The notes under the pieces: model-generated
What the model was told of the DNA's origin: nothing
The model's input: the letters and a program-made list of their open reading frames with translations, nothing else
Databases searched by the model: none
NCBI GenBank assembly: GCA_001599595.1
Contig: BCHH01000009.1
Coordinates: 1,540,901 to 1,604,900 of the forward strand
DNA: 64,000 nt
Source: Beverwykella pulmonaria
Lineage: Eukaryota; Ascomycota; Dothideomycetes; Pleosporales; Melanommataceae
Direction: 5' to 3'
Shown here: in pieces, positions 48,739-59,814 of the stretch
How positions within the stretch are numbered: position 1 is the first letter of the stretch
How the letters are laid out: each line of letters begins with the position of its first letter
Made by a program: the position numbers and the translations under genes

Positions 48739-49921
48739 GGTGTTTATGAATAATAAAGTGCAATGTTAAAGAGTGCTGAGATGTCTGAGATGTCTTCTGT
48801 AACAGCTATGAAGAGCGGCAATCTACATTTTAAATACACAGTGTCGTAGAACAGACTCGGAAATAGTCAAGACAACAAAATCTGTTCACTTCCATCTTCA
48901 TGACACTCTGGTCAATTCAAAATCCAAGCCACTGCACAAACTAGATACATTCATCGTGGAAACAAGAAAGGATGAGATCTGTGACCTGCAGGAACTGTGA
49001 GATGATCCTGTGAAGGGTACCTTTTCGCCCTTGTAGACTAGTTCTCTGGCGTAGGACGAAATCACCACGTCACTGACCTGGAATGCGCTCTACAATAAAC
49101 CTTTTGCGAGCGAGTCCTGTCAGACTATATATATATCACGTGAATGTGGCCATAGCTTATCCCCAACCAGGATACATCCAGACGACTACGACTCGTCACA
49201 TTTTTATGATCATCCATCAAAATCTTCAGTCCGACAAGTCCTGCGAAAAGCGATGCTCTGGTCTCATGGCGCAACAATAAGTACCGGTCGTCCCTGGACA
49301 TGCGGCTGTGCTCCAACTAACATTGTTTCATATCGGTCGTCAGTTGGGTGATAGCTTTGGCCTCTCAGGTTCATTTCACTTGCTGCGACTCTAACCTGTC
49401 TGGATCCCACAAGGCATCATGTATCCAGACTACTCGATGCAAATCGTCCACGCGACAGCAGTGTTTCAGGCCACTCAGGGCGATCGATCGTGACCGTAAA
49501 TGGGAACAGTCGCAATACGGCTCAGCAGAATCTATTCAACGTGTAAGCTTTCCAAGAAGTGCTTGGATTGTGGGGCGTCTTGCTTAGCGCAGGGCGTTCC
49601 AAGGGAAGGCGCCAGTCAGACCAACAACCGGGCCACAACATCAACGCCGTAACGTTGCCTAAGAGCTGGCCTCCACCTGTCCTCTGCATCTCCAGCCATC
49701 CCCTGCCTCCTTAGATTAATAAATTAGGTATCTGTCATCAACCAATAGTAGATGCAGGTGCAGGTGACTCATGTGATAAGAAGTAGTTATAAGCTGAGGG
49801 CAGGTCCGGGCAATTCTGTTTAGGGACGGAATATCTCACACATTTCATTGCCACTTGATTTTACGCATTAATTGCAAATTTCTAGCCGCTGCGAAATACC
49901 AGAACACGACACGTTTGAACA
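48739..49921. other. Intergenic, divergent promoters
   Basis: Between the secreted-protein gene (minus) and the F-box gene (plus). No gene supported; frames at 49083-49587 lack domain features. Confidence 0.5.
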
Positions 49922-50852
49922 ATGGATCACAAATCACTCCCTACAGAACTCACTCTCGAGATCTTCTACGCGCTAGAGTCTCTCTCAGATATTCTTTCTC
50001 TATCCGCAACGTCGCGCTGGCTGAGAGGCATCTGGCTTGAGCATACCGACCTTATTTACCGCCAAGTCTCTCCGAGAAGCATTGAAGGCGAGAAACATGC
50101 CCGCGCACTTCAATTTGCAATATCAGGAAACATAAAGATTGCACCCAACGACGTTTTAAGCATTATGCATCGTGCAAACTTTGTAGAATCTATTATAAAT
50201 CAGTTTAATAACAAAGTTACAAAAAACGTCAGAAGTAAGTACTAATTGTTAACTACGAGTACTAGACTAATTATCCCTAGTTCTAATGAGCAGAAACTAC
50301 TATCGTGATTGGAGGGATCCAACGCAACTAACAAAAACCGAACGCCGCCGCTTCATCCGCACATACTACCAACTTTGGAGCCTCATACGACTTGACGGAC
50401 AACAATGGCAACCGACTATTGCCTCATTCTCATTAAAGCAAGTATACCTTCTCCGCGAAATGTGCTGGATACCACTGCCTATTGGCGAAGACCTACCTGG
50501 ACTGAAAATGCAAGAATGGTTTCCAAGTTTCCAGTTTTACGAGCGCGAAGGTCATCGTGGAAAACTAGGTTCAGTGCTGCAGGAAACTATCAATAATTAT
50601 CCGAATGATAGCTGGTATCGCGATGAGTTTCCATGGCTAGTGCGTAAAGAGTCGAAAGGTGAAGGGTATGCAGGCTTCCATTTACTGTGGGATCATGAGA
50701 AAGCTGCGTTGAAGCAGTACTGTCTTAGTAGGCCACTTCAACGGCATGTTTCACTTTCTGAAGAGGAGATAGAGTACGAGCGGCAGCATCTGTGGGCAGA
50801 GAGCAGTGACGAGGAAGATGGAATCCGAGGCAATTGCTTATTTGGCACATAA
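49922..50852 (+). CDS. F-box protein
   Basis: Two exons (49922-50234, 50281-50852) give 294 aa in phase. The N-terminus is an F-box: LPTELTLEIFYALESLSDILSLSATSRWLRGIW. The rest shows no known repeat. It is Trp/Tyr/Arg-rich (NYYRDWRDPTQLTKTERRRFIRTYYQLWSL, DSWYRDEFPWLV), a pattern of fungal orphan F-box proteins, with an acidic C-terminus (AESSDEEDG). It would recruit a target to an SCF ubiquitin ligase through Skp1. The target is unknown. Confidence 0.82.
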
Positions 50853-51946
50853 CCAAATTTGAACAGCTCGGTATTACATATTTGTTTTATTTTTCACTAG
50901 CTACTCTTAACTAAAGAACACGCATTTTATAACGTACTCAATAAGCGAGCTGCTCATCTAAGCAAGTTGTCACGTGTCGCACGTGTTCTACCATATGTCC
51001 TATTCTAGCTAGCTCACCTTTCATGGGTATATATAGTCGTCGTGCGAGGAGTCAGCTCTTCACGGCTTTCACACTCTTTATACACACATTTACCCATCAG
51101 ACGGTTGATTGCGTCTTCTATCGTGACACAAGTCGCTCATCCAAGTGAACTGCTCACTTTTGCCAAGAACCATCAAACTTCAGCACGTTACTAGGCAATA
51201 CTCTATCATCTAGGATAATATAGAATAATACAGTAGACTTCTTTATCCTAATTTATTTTCTACTTCAGATTTACATGTGCGCGAGTTGTGTCCTGTTTCA
51301 GCGCACCCTCAACAGCGCCTTTGAGGCTGGTTGCCTTTTTCAACACGCGCCTTCTTCTTGCTCTTATTTCCATCACCACAAGCGCCAAACTCCTTTAGAC
51401 CAGTTGATTGTGCGCCCTCATCAAACGTTAAATTTCTCTCCTTCTAAATTTGCTTTCTTTTATGTGATTTTTTTATGTGATTTACGTCGCGTAGCAGCCT
51501 GGTTAGCTACTTGAAGCTCGGAGACCTGGTTGTGCAGGAGATCAACTGAATGCATCACTATCCCAGCGCCTTTGGTGAGCTGTGCAAGCGAATAGATAAT
51601 CCTAGTAGGCGAGCTATCAAGGTGCTCTTGAATTATTGATTGAATCAGTGTTGATTGAGACTGTAATTTAATAGGGTTGTGTGGTGTTCTTCACTCCTAT
51701 AGGGTAGCGGTGGTAGTAGGGGTAACAGTCTCTGGATTGAATAGAACAAGCCCTGCGCCTCTAAAGCTTCTTAGGAAATTTCTTTTTGTAATTGAGGCGT
51801 TAAAAGCTGCTTTAAAGCATGTAGGAACTTGATTTTAGTGATGTGGTTGATTTGGTTGCGCATTACGCGTGCTTTAAAGGTGAGAAACAACCCACATCCA
51901 GCGGCCACAGAATGTGTGATAACTGTGAGAGCATGCAGAGAGTAAT
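50853..51946. other. AT-rich spacer
   Basis: No supported gene. Two CACGTG-type words occur at 50971-50990 and a TATA-like run tatatatag at about 51030. It may include unrecognised transposon remnants. Confidence 0.45.
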
Positions 51947-52243
51947 TGTGATGGTGCTGCTCGCCAGCTCCACACATCACATGAACACGTGCTAGGTGTG
52001 ATAATGGTATGCATTCAGCTCAACCACGTCATAGGACGTGTGCCCGCCACGATATGCCATGTCACGTCACACTCTCAGGAAATGCTCGGTCGGCCTGTGC
52101 CCGGACCGTACCCCCACTGTATATAGGATCGTTCTCCCTGAGCACCTCTTCTCTCCCTATCTTAGTGTAATTGAAATAAAGCCGACTTATCCTTTCATTG
52201 CCTTACCGCATCTACGATAGTGAAGACCATGCTCGTCATCACA
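51947..52243 (+). mobile_element. Degenerate solo LTR (copy B)
   Basis: About 297 bp starting tgtgatggtgctgctcgcc and ending gctcgtcatcaca, so it has TGTGATG/CATCACA inverted ends. It aligns with copy A through the block ggtcggcc..gcccggaccgtacccc and tgtatataggatcgttctccctgag, with differences dominated by C/T changes. No matching target duplication is visible (gtaat before, ttata after). Confidence 0.78.
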
Positions 52244-52439
52244 TTATACAAAGATCACCGCAATCACTCGGCCGGCGACTGCGGCTATAATATCCAGGCC
52301 AAACTGCACGATCAATCCGAGCGTTCAATTCGTCAACGACCACCTCTAGGGAACTATCGCACGACTACGACACATTGTTAGATCGTCAACCGGATCCCCT
52401 GAAAAGCCTAGTCGGACTAGGTGTGCACCTCGTGGAGCA

Positions 52440-53775
52440 CGCCGACAGCTTAAGGAGCATCCTCAAACGAGCCCTGTGCTGGCAGTTAGCTACGAAGCGG
52501 AGCTGCAGCTAAACCGACGCGTAGGGAGGCGCCTCCGGATGACTTCAAACGAGGCCAACAGGCCTATTGCATCTCGGTTTACCGAGGACGTTCTTGTCGT
52601 CGAGAGATATGGGCCGAATCTGCCCATGGTGAGCTTGGTAGACCTTCCAAGACTCTTCCAAGCAGAGACTGAAGATTACAACAAAGGGGGGCACGAATTC
52701 TTTCAACGGATGGTTGGGAAACAGGTTAGGCTGAAAAAAAAAGTACGGTTCTAGTCGTGATCAGCACTAAAACAACTGCTGAGAATCAGAGTGTCATTAG
52801 AACAATGCAAACGGTCTTAAAAGACGATCTAGGCCTCAGTAGTCGAGCGATCGGCGTCATGACTCACCCGGACCAAGCTAGGAATCACGAGAAATTCGTG
52901 AAGAACATTGTCAAGGTTGGGTTAGGTAAGGTGGAGCTGTAACACGGTTGGCACGTTGTGAGGAATCGGAACAAGGAGGAAAGGGAACTTTGTCAGTCAC
53001 TAGATGAAAGATTCCGCATTGAGGAAGAGTTTTCTAACAAGGAACTATGGCAGAAGATACTAGATGTATTCAGGGGTATTGGAAATATTAGATTCGCTCT
53101 CCAAAACAACTTTGGATCTGTACACAGCACGAATTGCCACGCATCATGCGCCATATTAGAAGCAAGGCCGCCGACGAGTCGCGATCTGATTCCTTCCAAC
53201 GCAGAAAATATCTAACCAAGATTGCTGGGAAGTTTGAGTAGCGAACAAGCGAGGCGGCTTAGGGTACTTACTATAGCGAAAGTTGCAGAGAATCCCACTT
53301 GGACGGCGATTCATGCCGAGAATGCAACTATCCATTTTTTTTAGTGGCTACGAAGAAGAAACTTTGTAGCAATATATGAGGGCTGAAAATGGAACTTGCG
53401 ACAACAATGCGTCGGATTAGTAAGACAGAAGTAGTCAGTCGAGTTTTTAGTCCGCCAGACGGCCTCATTGTGAACAGCCTCAGTGAGAACTGTTCCAACG
53501 ATAGTTGCGGAAAACAGACCACCACGGGAAGCCATATCGACGCACTACATCCACTACATACCCAAGTTCATGACCGAAAGGATTATGAAATGAAAGTGGC
53601 AAACTTCTTCAAGTGCAATCGGGGAAAAGGTCCAAGTGGGGAGGTAAGCCTAACAGTCTATCGCGAGGTCTTTCTACATCCGTCAGTACATTGGAAGAAA
53701 AATATCAACCCGTCAAGTTTAGCGCCAACCCAATTAGCGCGTCAACCTCTCAGCGTCAACCTCATAGTGTAAACT
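52440..53775 (+). pseudogene. Dynamin-like GTPase pseudogene
   Basis: Pieces in three frames match fungal dynamin-family proteins in order: 52476-52754 reads FTEDVLVVERYGPNLPMVSLVDLPRLF (G3 region, with the Gly of DLPG changed to Arg), 52757-52942 reads LGLSSRAIGVMTHPDQA (G4 region, TKPD now THPD), then after an in-frame stop GWHVVRNRNKEERELC to about 53200, and 53389-53772 holds CNRGKGPSGEVSLTVYREVF of the stalk. At least two frameshifts and several stops break it, and the P-loop region upstream could not be read. It starts right after LTR copy B. Confidence 0.75.
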
Positions 53776-54203
53776 CCTTATAGGTAGGTAGCATATGAAG
53801 CATATGATACTATATACGTAAATAAGTATGCATGTGATAGCGTGAACAATGGTTGAGTGAGCTGGGCAGGATCCTCAGTGGAGCGTGCCAAGGTTTCAAA
53901 ATCTAGGTTTATTAACCCAGAACGACATGGGATCACTTGCCACAGAATACAACATAAAACCAGAGGTCATAGAATTAGGAATTTCGGGGTCAATGAACCC
54001 AGACTACCTAGTGTCACTTAACCCGGAGGATTCTCCGTAAGGAAATACTCAGCTCTCGGATGGCCTTATTTGTATTGCGCTGAGAAATATTGTAAATATT
54101 TATAGGACAGGGCGGTATATTCGCCTAAAATTGTGTAACAGCCCGTTTTATGATATTCGGCCACGAAATACATGCTGGGGGACTTCTTTCTACCGGTTGT
54201 ACC
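53776..54203. other. AT-rich spacer left of copia element
   Basis: No gene seen. It contains a pair of similar lines (ttaacccagaacgacatgggatcactt and aacccagactacctagtgtcactt) near 53915 and 53998, a possible imperfect direct repeat. It ends in the target duplication gtacc (54199-54203). Confidence 0.5.
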
Positions 54204-54557
54204 TGTCGGTATACCCGCCCGTGAAATGGGAAGGTCCTATAGACGCTGTTAATCGACTGCCCGTGGGTTTCGCAGAACGCTAATCCACGGCGGTGCAAGA
54301 GCGCAGGGTACNGTTGGAAGGGTACGGTAGAAAGAGTATGTATTGCTTGTGACCACGAATCTTCTACGTAGCAAGGGCTAGCAGCGACGTCGAAGTCCTC
54401 TGCTAGCTTGCCAATTGTAGGTTTTGATTCTCAGGTGTGTCCTCCTTCTAAATTGCCGGGGCCGTATATTTATGCCTGTGCGGATCGCTCGCTTAATCCA
54501 CCCAGTCCTCCTTCTGAGTCATTGTTATATACCGTGCAATCCACTGTAATACCAACA
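54204..54557 (-). repeat. 3' LTR of the copia element
   Basis: 354 bp with TG/CA ends, a duplicate of 57647-58000. It lies downstream of the RNase H remnant. Confidence 0.95.
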
Positions 54558-54719
54558 CTGGCAACTTCTCTAAAGGATCAGACTCCCATCCTAATGCCGC
54601 CAACCACGATCCCTTCACTGCTTCTCTGTGTGTGCCCTAAGATCCTCCTCCGCTCGTTCCACCCACTAATTCACCTTGACGTCGAGTTTGTTCGTATCAA
54701 TAAGGGCGCGGAGAGCTGA

Positions 54720-56300
54720 GTTTGCTTTAGTCTTGGTCATGGCGTCAGCAGGGTTGCTATTTCCGTCAATCCATTTAACCTCTGCAATAAGTCGCTGCTC
54801 GTATGCCTGTCGGAGGCACATAACGTCAATCATAAGCCGTTTCTCTTGTGTAGTGCCCAGTCGTACAAGGCACTAGTATAGAGAGTTCAAATCAGTGCAG
54901 ATAGTCATCAGGAGTTTGACGTAGAGTAATTGTTTAATAGTAGCCTTGAGCACAGTGCCAGTATCAAAGCCAGCGACCATTGCGTATAGTTCCAATGCTA
55001 AGACGCTTCTAGTGACACGCTTGCACTTAGTGGAGGACCAGTAAATAATATTGGCGTTGTTGTCGCTGTCTGCAAGTACAATAATGTATCCTATTTGTAA
55101 CAACAGGTCTTTGTTGTTAGCAAATAATGCGTTAGTAAAGACAAGGAGCTTTAGGGTCTTCAGGTCAAGCTTAACCATTTTAAGTCCTCTGCTTCCATTG
55201 TTAATTAGCCATTAGATACGCTTGTTAAGTAGTGTAATGTCAGATTTTTTAGGTAATCTATGTTTTGCACCACCATTCACCTGGGCAGCAACAGAAAGGT
55301 CAAACAAAGCTTCTAGGTGGCAGGTGGAAGCAATGTACGCCCCTCAAGCGCGTTAAGCGACGTACTGTTCAATAGTGGAGAGAGACTTGCGTACGTTGCC
55401 TCAAGAGCTAGTCATGTCAGTGGGGGTAGTAGTAATCAATGCCAGGTTTTTGCACTAGGCTACCTGCGTGATAGTAATACCAGAGGACGTGCAGGTAATT
55501 ACACAGCCGTTGAACTTCAGTGGTGTGTCAGGCTTGAGTGTCTCACGGTCCTTGGCTAGGAAACCAGCTTTCTCAAGCTTTGACTGCTCCAGGTCGGCGA
55601 AGGTGCAGTCAGCTAAGATAAGGGTATTGTTAGTTTGTAGGGCAACTATTCCAAAGGCTTGTTAGTCGTTGCTGCCAAGGAGACAAGGGTCATACGTGGA
55701 CTGCGACATATTAAGTTCCTCAACATAGTAGTTGTAATATGTCTTAAACCAATGGTTGCCAGCCTCAGGAACGCCGTACAGTAGTTTTACCACCTTAACT
55801 ACTGTCCCCTTAGGGATACCAAGTGCCGCCGCAAGCTCTAGAGCAGAGCGTATGTAAAAGTCTCAATTAAGGTTCGTAAGAGATTAGACGTACGCCTGGG
55901 AGATATCCCAAAGATACAGCATGGTGTTGTCTTTTTCATCCTTTATAGCGGCAAGGCAAATAAGGAGACGCTGGCTCATCCGCTGTATAGTTAGTAATTG
56001 AGTAAGCACAAGGGATTTCTTAGAGTCCTGGTATGCTTGTACAACAAGCCGCAATTTCTCAAAGGCGTTGTCAGTGCCTTAATGCTTGACTTCGTCCACA
56101 AAGCGTAAGCCAAATACCCAGACGCCTTTTAGGGTGTTGTGGTCTTTAATAGTCATGAACACGCCTTTGTCAATCAGTCCTTGAACTTCTGCCATACGTG
56201 AGGCGGTAAACTAGAGTTCCAGCTCATCTGCTAGGAAGACGGTGAATGCGGATGTACTGTAGGTCACAGTACAGTTTGCGCTTGCTGGGTGTTTGCAGGG
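54720..56300 (-). pseudogene. Copia reverse transcriptase and RNase H remnant
   Basis: Minus-strand pieces read VFMTIKDHNTLKGVWVFGLRF (start of the copia reverse transcriptase), YLWDISQAYV (first catalytic Asp region), KVVKLLYGVPEAGNHWFKTYY, and the RNase H part at 54873-55178 (LLVFTNALFANNKDLLLQIGYIIVLAD, WSSTKCKRVTRSVLALELYAM, CTDLNSLY). Stops often stand where Gln or Trp would be expected (TAA/TAG), as after C-to-T or G-to-A change. The YxDD-type active-site block is not recognisable. Confidence 0.85.
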
Positions 56301-56669
56301 TCTGCCTCAGCCGCGCTTTATAGGTAGTTAACTTGGTGGGGTTCTTGGCGATGACGCTTTAAAGTGTAGTTTTGTGCCACTTCTTGTGGTTTGCTTGTTA
56401 GTACTCTGCTCCTTCAAAGAAGCCTTAAATGTGCTCGCAGGCGCGGTTGAACGTGAGGTTGGCAATGCTAGTTGCTTTGTAGTTGTAGAAGTAGTTTAAC
56501 GCCATTCCTTTAAGCATTGCAGGGAAGGCTTTGAGGTAAGCTTCTGGAGGTACGTCAGCTAGGTTGCATACGTCTTCTGTTCCTCCTTATACAGCTTAAT
56601 AAGCGTTGTGATCTCCTTCAAATAGCCGCGCAGGTTGCTCTAGTTCTAGGGAAAGTGACCAGTATCTCT

Positions 56670-57010
56670 TTAGGTAGTGTCACCGTTTTGTTCCTGTAAT
56701 AGAGGTCTAAGTAGGGGGAGAGGAGCAAGAGGGTAAGCTAGAGGGTGAGCGGGAGCAGGAGCATGATCAGGAGCAGGAGCAGGAGCAGGAGCCAGAGCAG
56801 AAGCTGGAGCAGAAGCCAGAGCAGAAGCCAGAGCAGGAGCAGGAGCAGAAGCCAGAGCAGGAGCAGGAGCCAGAGCAGGAGCCAGAGCAGAAGCCAGAGC
56901 AGAAGCTAGAGCAGAAGCCGGAGCGGGAGCAGAAGCAGGAGCAGGAGCAGGAGCAGGAGCAAGAGCAGGAGCGGGAGCAGGAGCAGGAGCCAGAGCCAGA
57001 GCAGAAGCCA

Positions 57011-57044
<34 letters not shown>

Positions 57045-57557
57045 AGGAGCAAGAGCAGAAGCGGGAGCATGAGCAGGAGCCGGAGCCGGAGCAGGAGCAG
57101 GAGCAGAAGCTGCAGAGAGAGCTGGAGAGCGAGCTGGAGATCGATCAAGGTTGCGTGTAAATCTAAGGTTGCTAGTCTTGTTCTCAAGCCAGGCTCGTGG
57201 CACCTCGTCTATCTTTGAGTAACGGCTAAGGTCTTCCTCTGTCCATCTGTGAGGTTCTTGGCGTTGTGCACATTCGTACAGTGCGGCGCCGAGGGTAGTG
57301 ATGAGGGTGCTCAGGTGCTCTTGGATGTATACGCATCGTTTGTATAGGAAGCCTTTTAGGCTCTGCTTCCTTCTCAAGTTGAGTGCCATAAATTGATCCA
57401 TGGAGAATTGGGCAAACTCCTCGCGGTATGCCTCCCATAGGGTATTGCCGATAACGTGGTTCATTGATGGGTCGTTGAATTCAGTTATCCAGTCCTTCGC
57501 GAAGGCGTCAAGCGTTGGGGGGTTGTCAGGCATGCTTGGTGAAGCCATGCTGTCCAT
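56670..57557 (-). CDS. Gag-like protein of the copia element with Ala/Pro repeat tail
   Basis: Open frame of 295 aa. Residues 1-145 look like a retroelement capsid region (TLDAFAKDWITEFNDPSMNHVIGNTLW, MALNLRRKQSLKGFLYKRC). Residues from about 146 to 280 are almost only Ala and Pro with Ser and Leu, coded by repeats of a ggagca-type hexamer (plus-strand reading) between about 56740 and 57120. The frame stops at 56670, and sequence further downstream still resembles gag (helical block with GMALNYFYNYKA), so the frame is probably truncated. Confidence 0.75.
56740..57120. repeat. Hexanucleotide GGAGCA/GCCAGA-type repeat tract
   Basis: About 380 bp made of imperfect 6-bp units (ggagca, gccaga, gcagaa). 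It codes for the Ala/Pro tail of the gag-like protein on the minus strand. Confidence 0.9.
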
Positions 57558-57646
57558 TGTTTAGCGGGTTTGGTGTTTTTGTCGTGCGCTAGTTGCGCGT
57601 GCAGTCAAAGATCTGTCAGCGCGCATAACGGATCCAGACTGATCAG

Positions 57647-58000
57647 TGTCGGTATACCCGCCCGTGAAATGGGAAGGTCCTATAGACGCTGTTAATCGAC
57701 TGCCCGTGGGTTTCGCAGAACGCTAATCCACGGCGGTGCAAGAGCGCAGGGTACAGTTGGAAGGGTACGGTAGAAAGAGTATGTATTGCTTGTGACCACG
57801 AATCTTCTACGTAGCAAGGGCTAGCAGCGACGTCGAAGTCCTCTGCTAGCTTGCCAATTGTAGGTTTTGATTCTCAGGTGTGTCCTCCTTCTAAATTGCC
57901 GGGGCCGTATATTTATGCCTGTGCGGATCGCTCGCTTAATCCACCCAGTCCTCCTTCTGAGTCATTGTTATATACCGTGCAATCCACTGTAATACCAACA
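57647..58000 (-). repeat. 5' LTR of the copia element
   Basis: 354 bp, a duplicate of 54204-54557. The gag-like start codon at 57557 lies 90 bp inside it. Confidence 0.95.
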
Positions 58001-58005
58001 GTACC

Positions 58006-58366
58006 CGTCAACTAACAAAAAAGGAGATCCAGGACCTAACCTAGCTTCAAAGAGAAGAAGAATGGAGTTTCGAAATTCGATAAATTCAGAGGCATTCTAA
58101 CAGTTGTTGAAGACATTAAAAAGTGTTGGGAGCATGACTCCGCTTGACCTAAACATGAAGTAGATGTATGACAGCTTCAAGACAGGGTCTATTGTATAAT
58201 AAGATAAAGGTAGTTTGAGACGTGTTTGAGAGAGCGTGGGTTTGGGTAAGCTGAGAGAAGAAAGTGAAAAATCTCTGCAATAGATACCAGGCCCTGGCGT
58301 GGGGTTTGACGCCAATACTCCAACCATTTACCCATAACTCCAATAGGTATTTCCCTTATTAATTTC
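58006..58366. other. Spacer right of copia element
   Basis: No supported gene; two overlapping minus-strand frames at 58097-58343 have no domain features. Confidence 0.45.
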
Positions 58367-59814
58367 TCAGTTCCTTAAATTCTTGGAAGGAAACGTTGCT
58401 GGAGGCTTGTACTCGATGTCCAAGTCGTTTTCGGATCCGAATTCCGCGATAAATTTCTTGATCTCGTCTTGCTTATTCTTGAGCAGCGTTTTCTTCACTG
58501 GACTCTGAGGGTCGTCCTCTAGGGATATCTGGAGTTCTCGTTCCTTGATCTGTAGTTCCTTGAGATCTAAGAGATTTTTCGTCTTCATCCACTTGTCATT
58601 GGCACTGGGATCAGTTTTCTTGGCTTTTCGCAAGGCGTCGCGCCGGTTTTTGATCTTGCTCGACTGGCTGAGGAGCTCTTGGAGTTTCTGATCTAAGGGA
58701 AGTTAAATGTAGTCCGATTTGACTGACAAAGCTTGGACATACCTCCATTCTTAGTATGAGTCACGAAATTGGGTGGTGACATCATTTTGTGCCTGAAGAT
58801 TGTTTCCGCCCCGATCAGAAGACCATATGGATAGTCCTCTACGACTAGAAATCGCATGTTGGTGTATTGTGGGCTGGTGCTATGGTACCATGACAGATAA
58901 ACAGCTCCTTTGGGATTGATCATATGCCCTGATGAGGACTGAGCAGACTTTTCCCTGGGCCTCAATCGCTTGAAGTCAGCTTCTTTGTAGCCTAGTTCGG
59001 TTGCGAACTTCAACGACACGATGTTTCCTACGAGTGACATCGTATCAAACGCGCATCGCTCTTCAATGCGCCGTTGACCTTCGAGACGTGATATGACAGA
59101 GAGGGTTTGGAAGAATGGGCAATGTTCATCATCAAATGCCTACTTTATTAGTACAGGTGTAAACTCTTGCAAATTTGTCAAACATACCTCTCCATATCCG
59201 CAGTCCATATCAGGCTCGTCAAGCGTAACGTCACACCGTTCTTCTGTTTTGCTTGGACCGAAGAAGAATCCTAACAAGCAGGCCCAACGCGATGGTATGT
59301 GAACTCTTGCACGCTCGGTTCTGTGCCTTTTGAGCTTTCCCCTTTGCTCTTCAGTGTTCGGATTGTCTTCGAGGGTAGTGTGAACAGATATATCAGATCG
59401 TCCGGAAGAAACGGATGATCTGCGCCTTCCATCGTGGTCTTGAGCTAGGAGAAGTCCATTCGTTGCGGTACTTGGGCTGGAGACTTGGGTGATGTTAGCG
59501 GGAATGTAGATGGTGCAGGTGAAACACGTCGCTCACCTTGTCCATTCTTAGCGTTCATTGTGATGGAGTTCTTCGCTGGCACTGCCGGTGCAAAATCTTT
59601 GGGGCAAAATGAAGCGGGATCAATTGGTAAGCAGTCGAGTGTGGCGTGCAGCTTCAAAATCAGTGGAAACACGTCTGGTTCTTATATCCACGGGTGCCTT
59701 CTCCAGACCGGAATCCGAGAATTCCTCTGCCTTCTCCAGCGCTCCTTCGCATTCTCCAGATCTCAGCTTGGCTGTTTGGGCGGCTACTTTCTGATTGAAA
59801 ACTGTTGACGCCAC
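58367..59814 (-). CDS. Retropepsin-like domain protein with altered active site
   Basis: Multi-exon model on the minus strand: start probably at 59814 (MASTVFNQKVAAQTAKL), later exons ending 59537, then 59483-59188, 59139-58743 and 58692-58367; these last junctions keep phase, while the join of the first two exons is approximate (a donor near 59690). After a disordered Ser/Arg region comes WACLLGFFFGPSK, a FQTLSVISRLEGQRR segment, and a retropepsin-like fold: RCAFDTMSLVGNIVSLKFATELG, then LSWYHSTSPQYTNMRFLVVEDYPYGLLIGAETI. The catalytic Asp-Thr is kept but the Gly of DTG is Met. The C-terminus is a Lys/Glu-rich coiled coil (LLDLKELQIKERELQISLEDD). It may descend from a retroelement protease; whether it cuts peptides is doubtful. 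Confidence 0.65.

Larger units (their letters stand above)
54204..58000 (-). mobile_element. Ty1/copia LTR retrotransposon, complete ends, defective coding
   Basis: Two 354-bp LTRs (54204-54557 and 57647-58000) enclose 3.1 kb. They are identical apart from the unresolved N at 54312. The 5-bp duplication gtacc flanks both sides (54199-54203, 58001-58005). Coding is on the minus strand: gag-like frame 57557 to 56670, further degenerate gag to about 56300, then reverse transcriptase and RNase H fragments in copia order to 54720. No protease or integrase segment was found between gag and reverse transcriptase, so the copy is internally deleted, and the reverse transcriptase region carries many in-frame stops. 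Confidence 0.93.

Noticed and set aside
51947..58000. One large element from LTR copy B to the copia 5' LTR
   Set aside because: The LTR sequences are unrelated, and the copia element has its own matched LTRs and target duplication.
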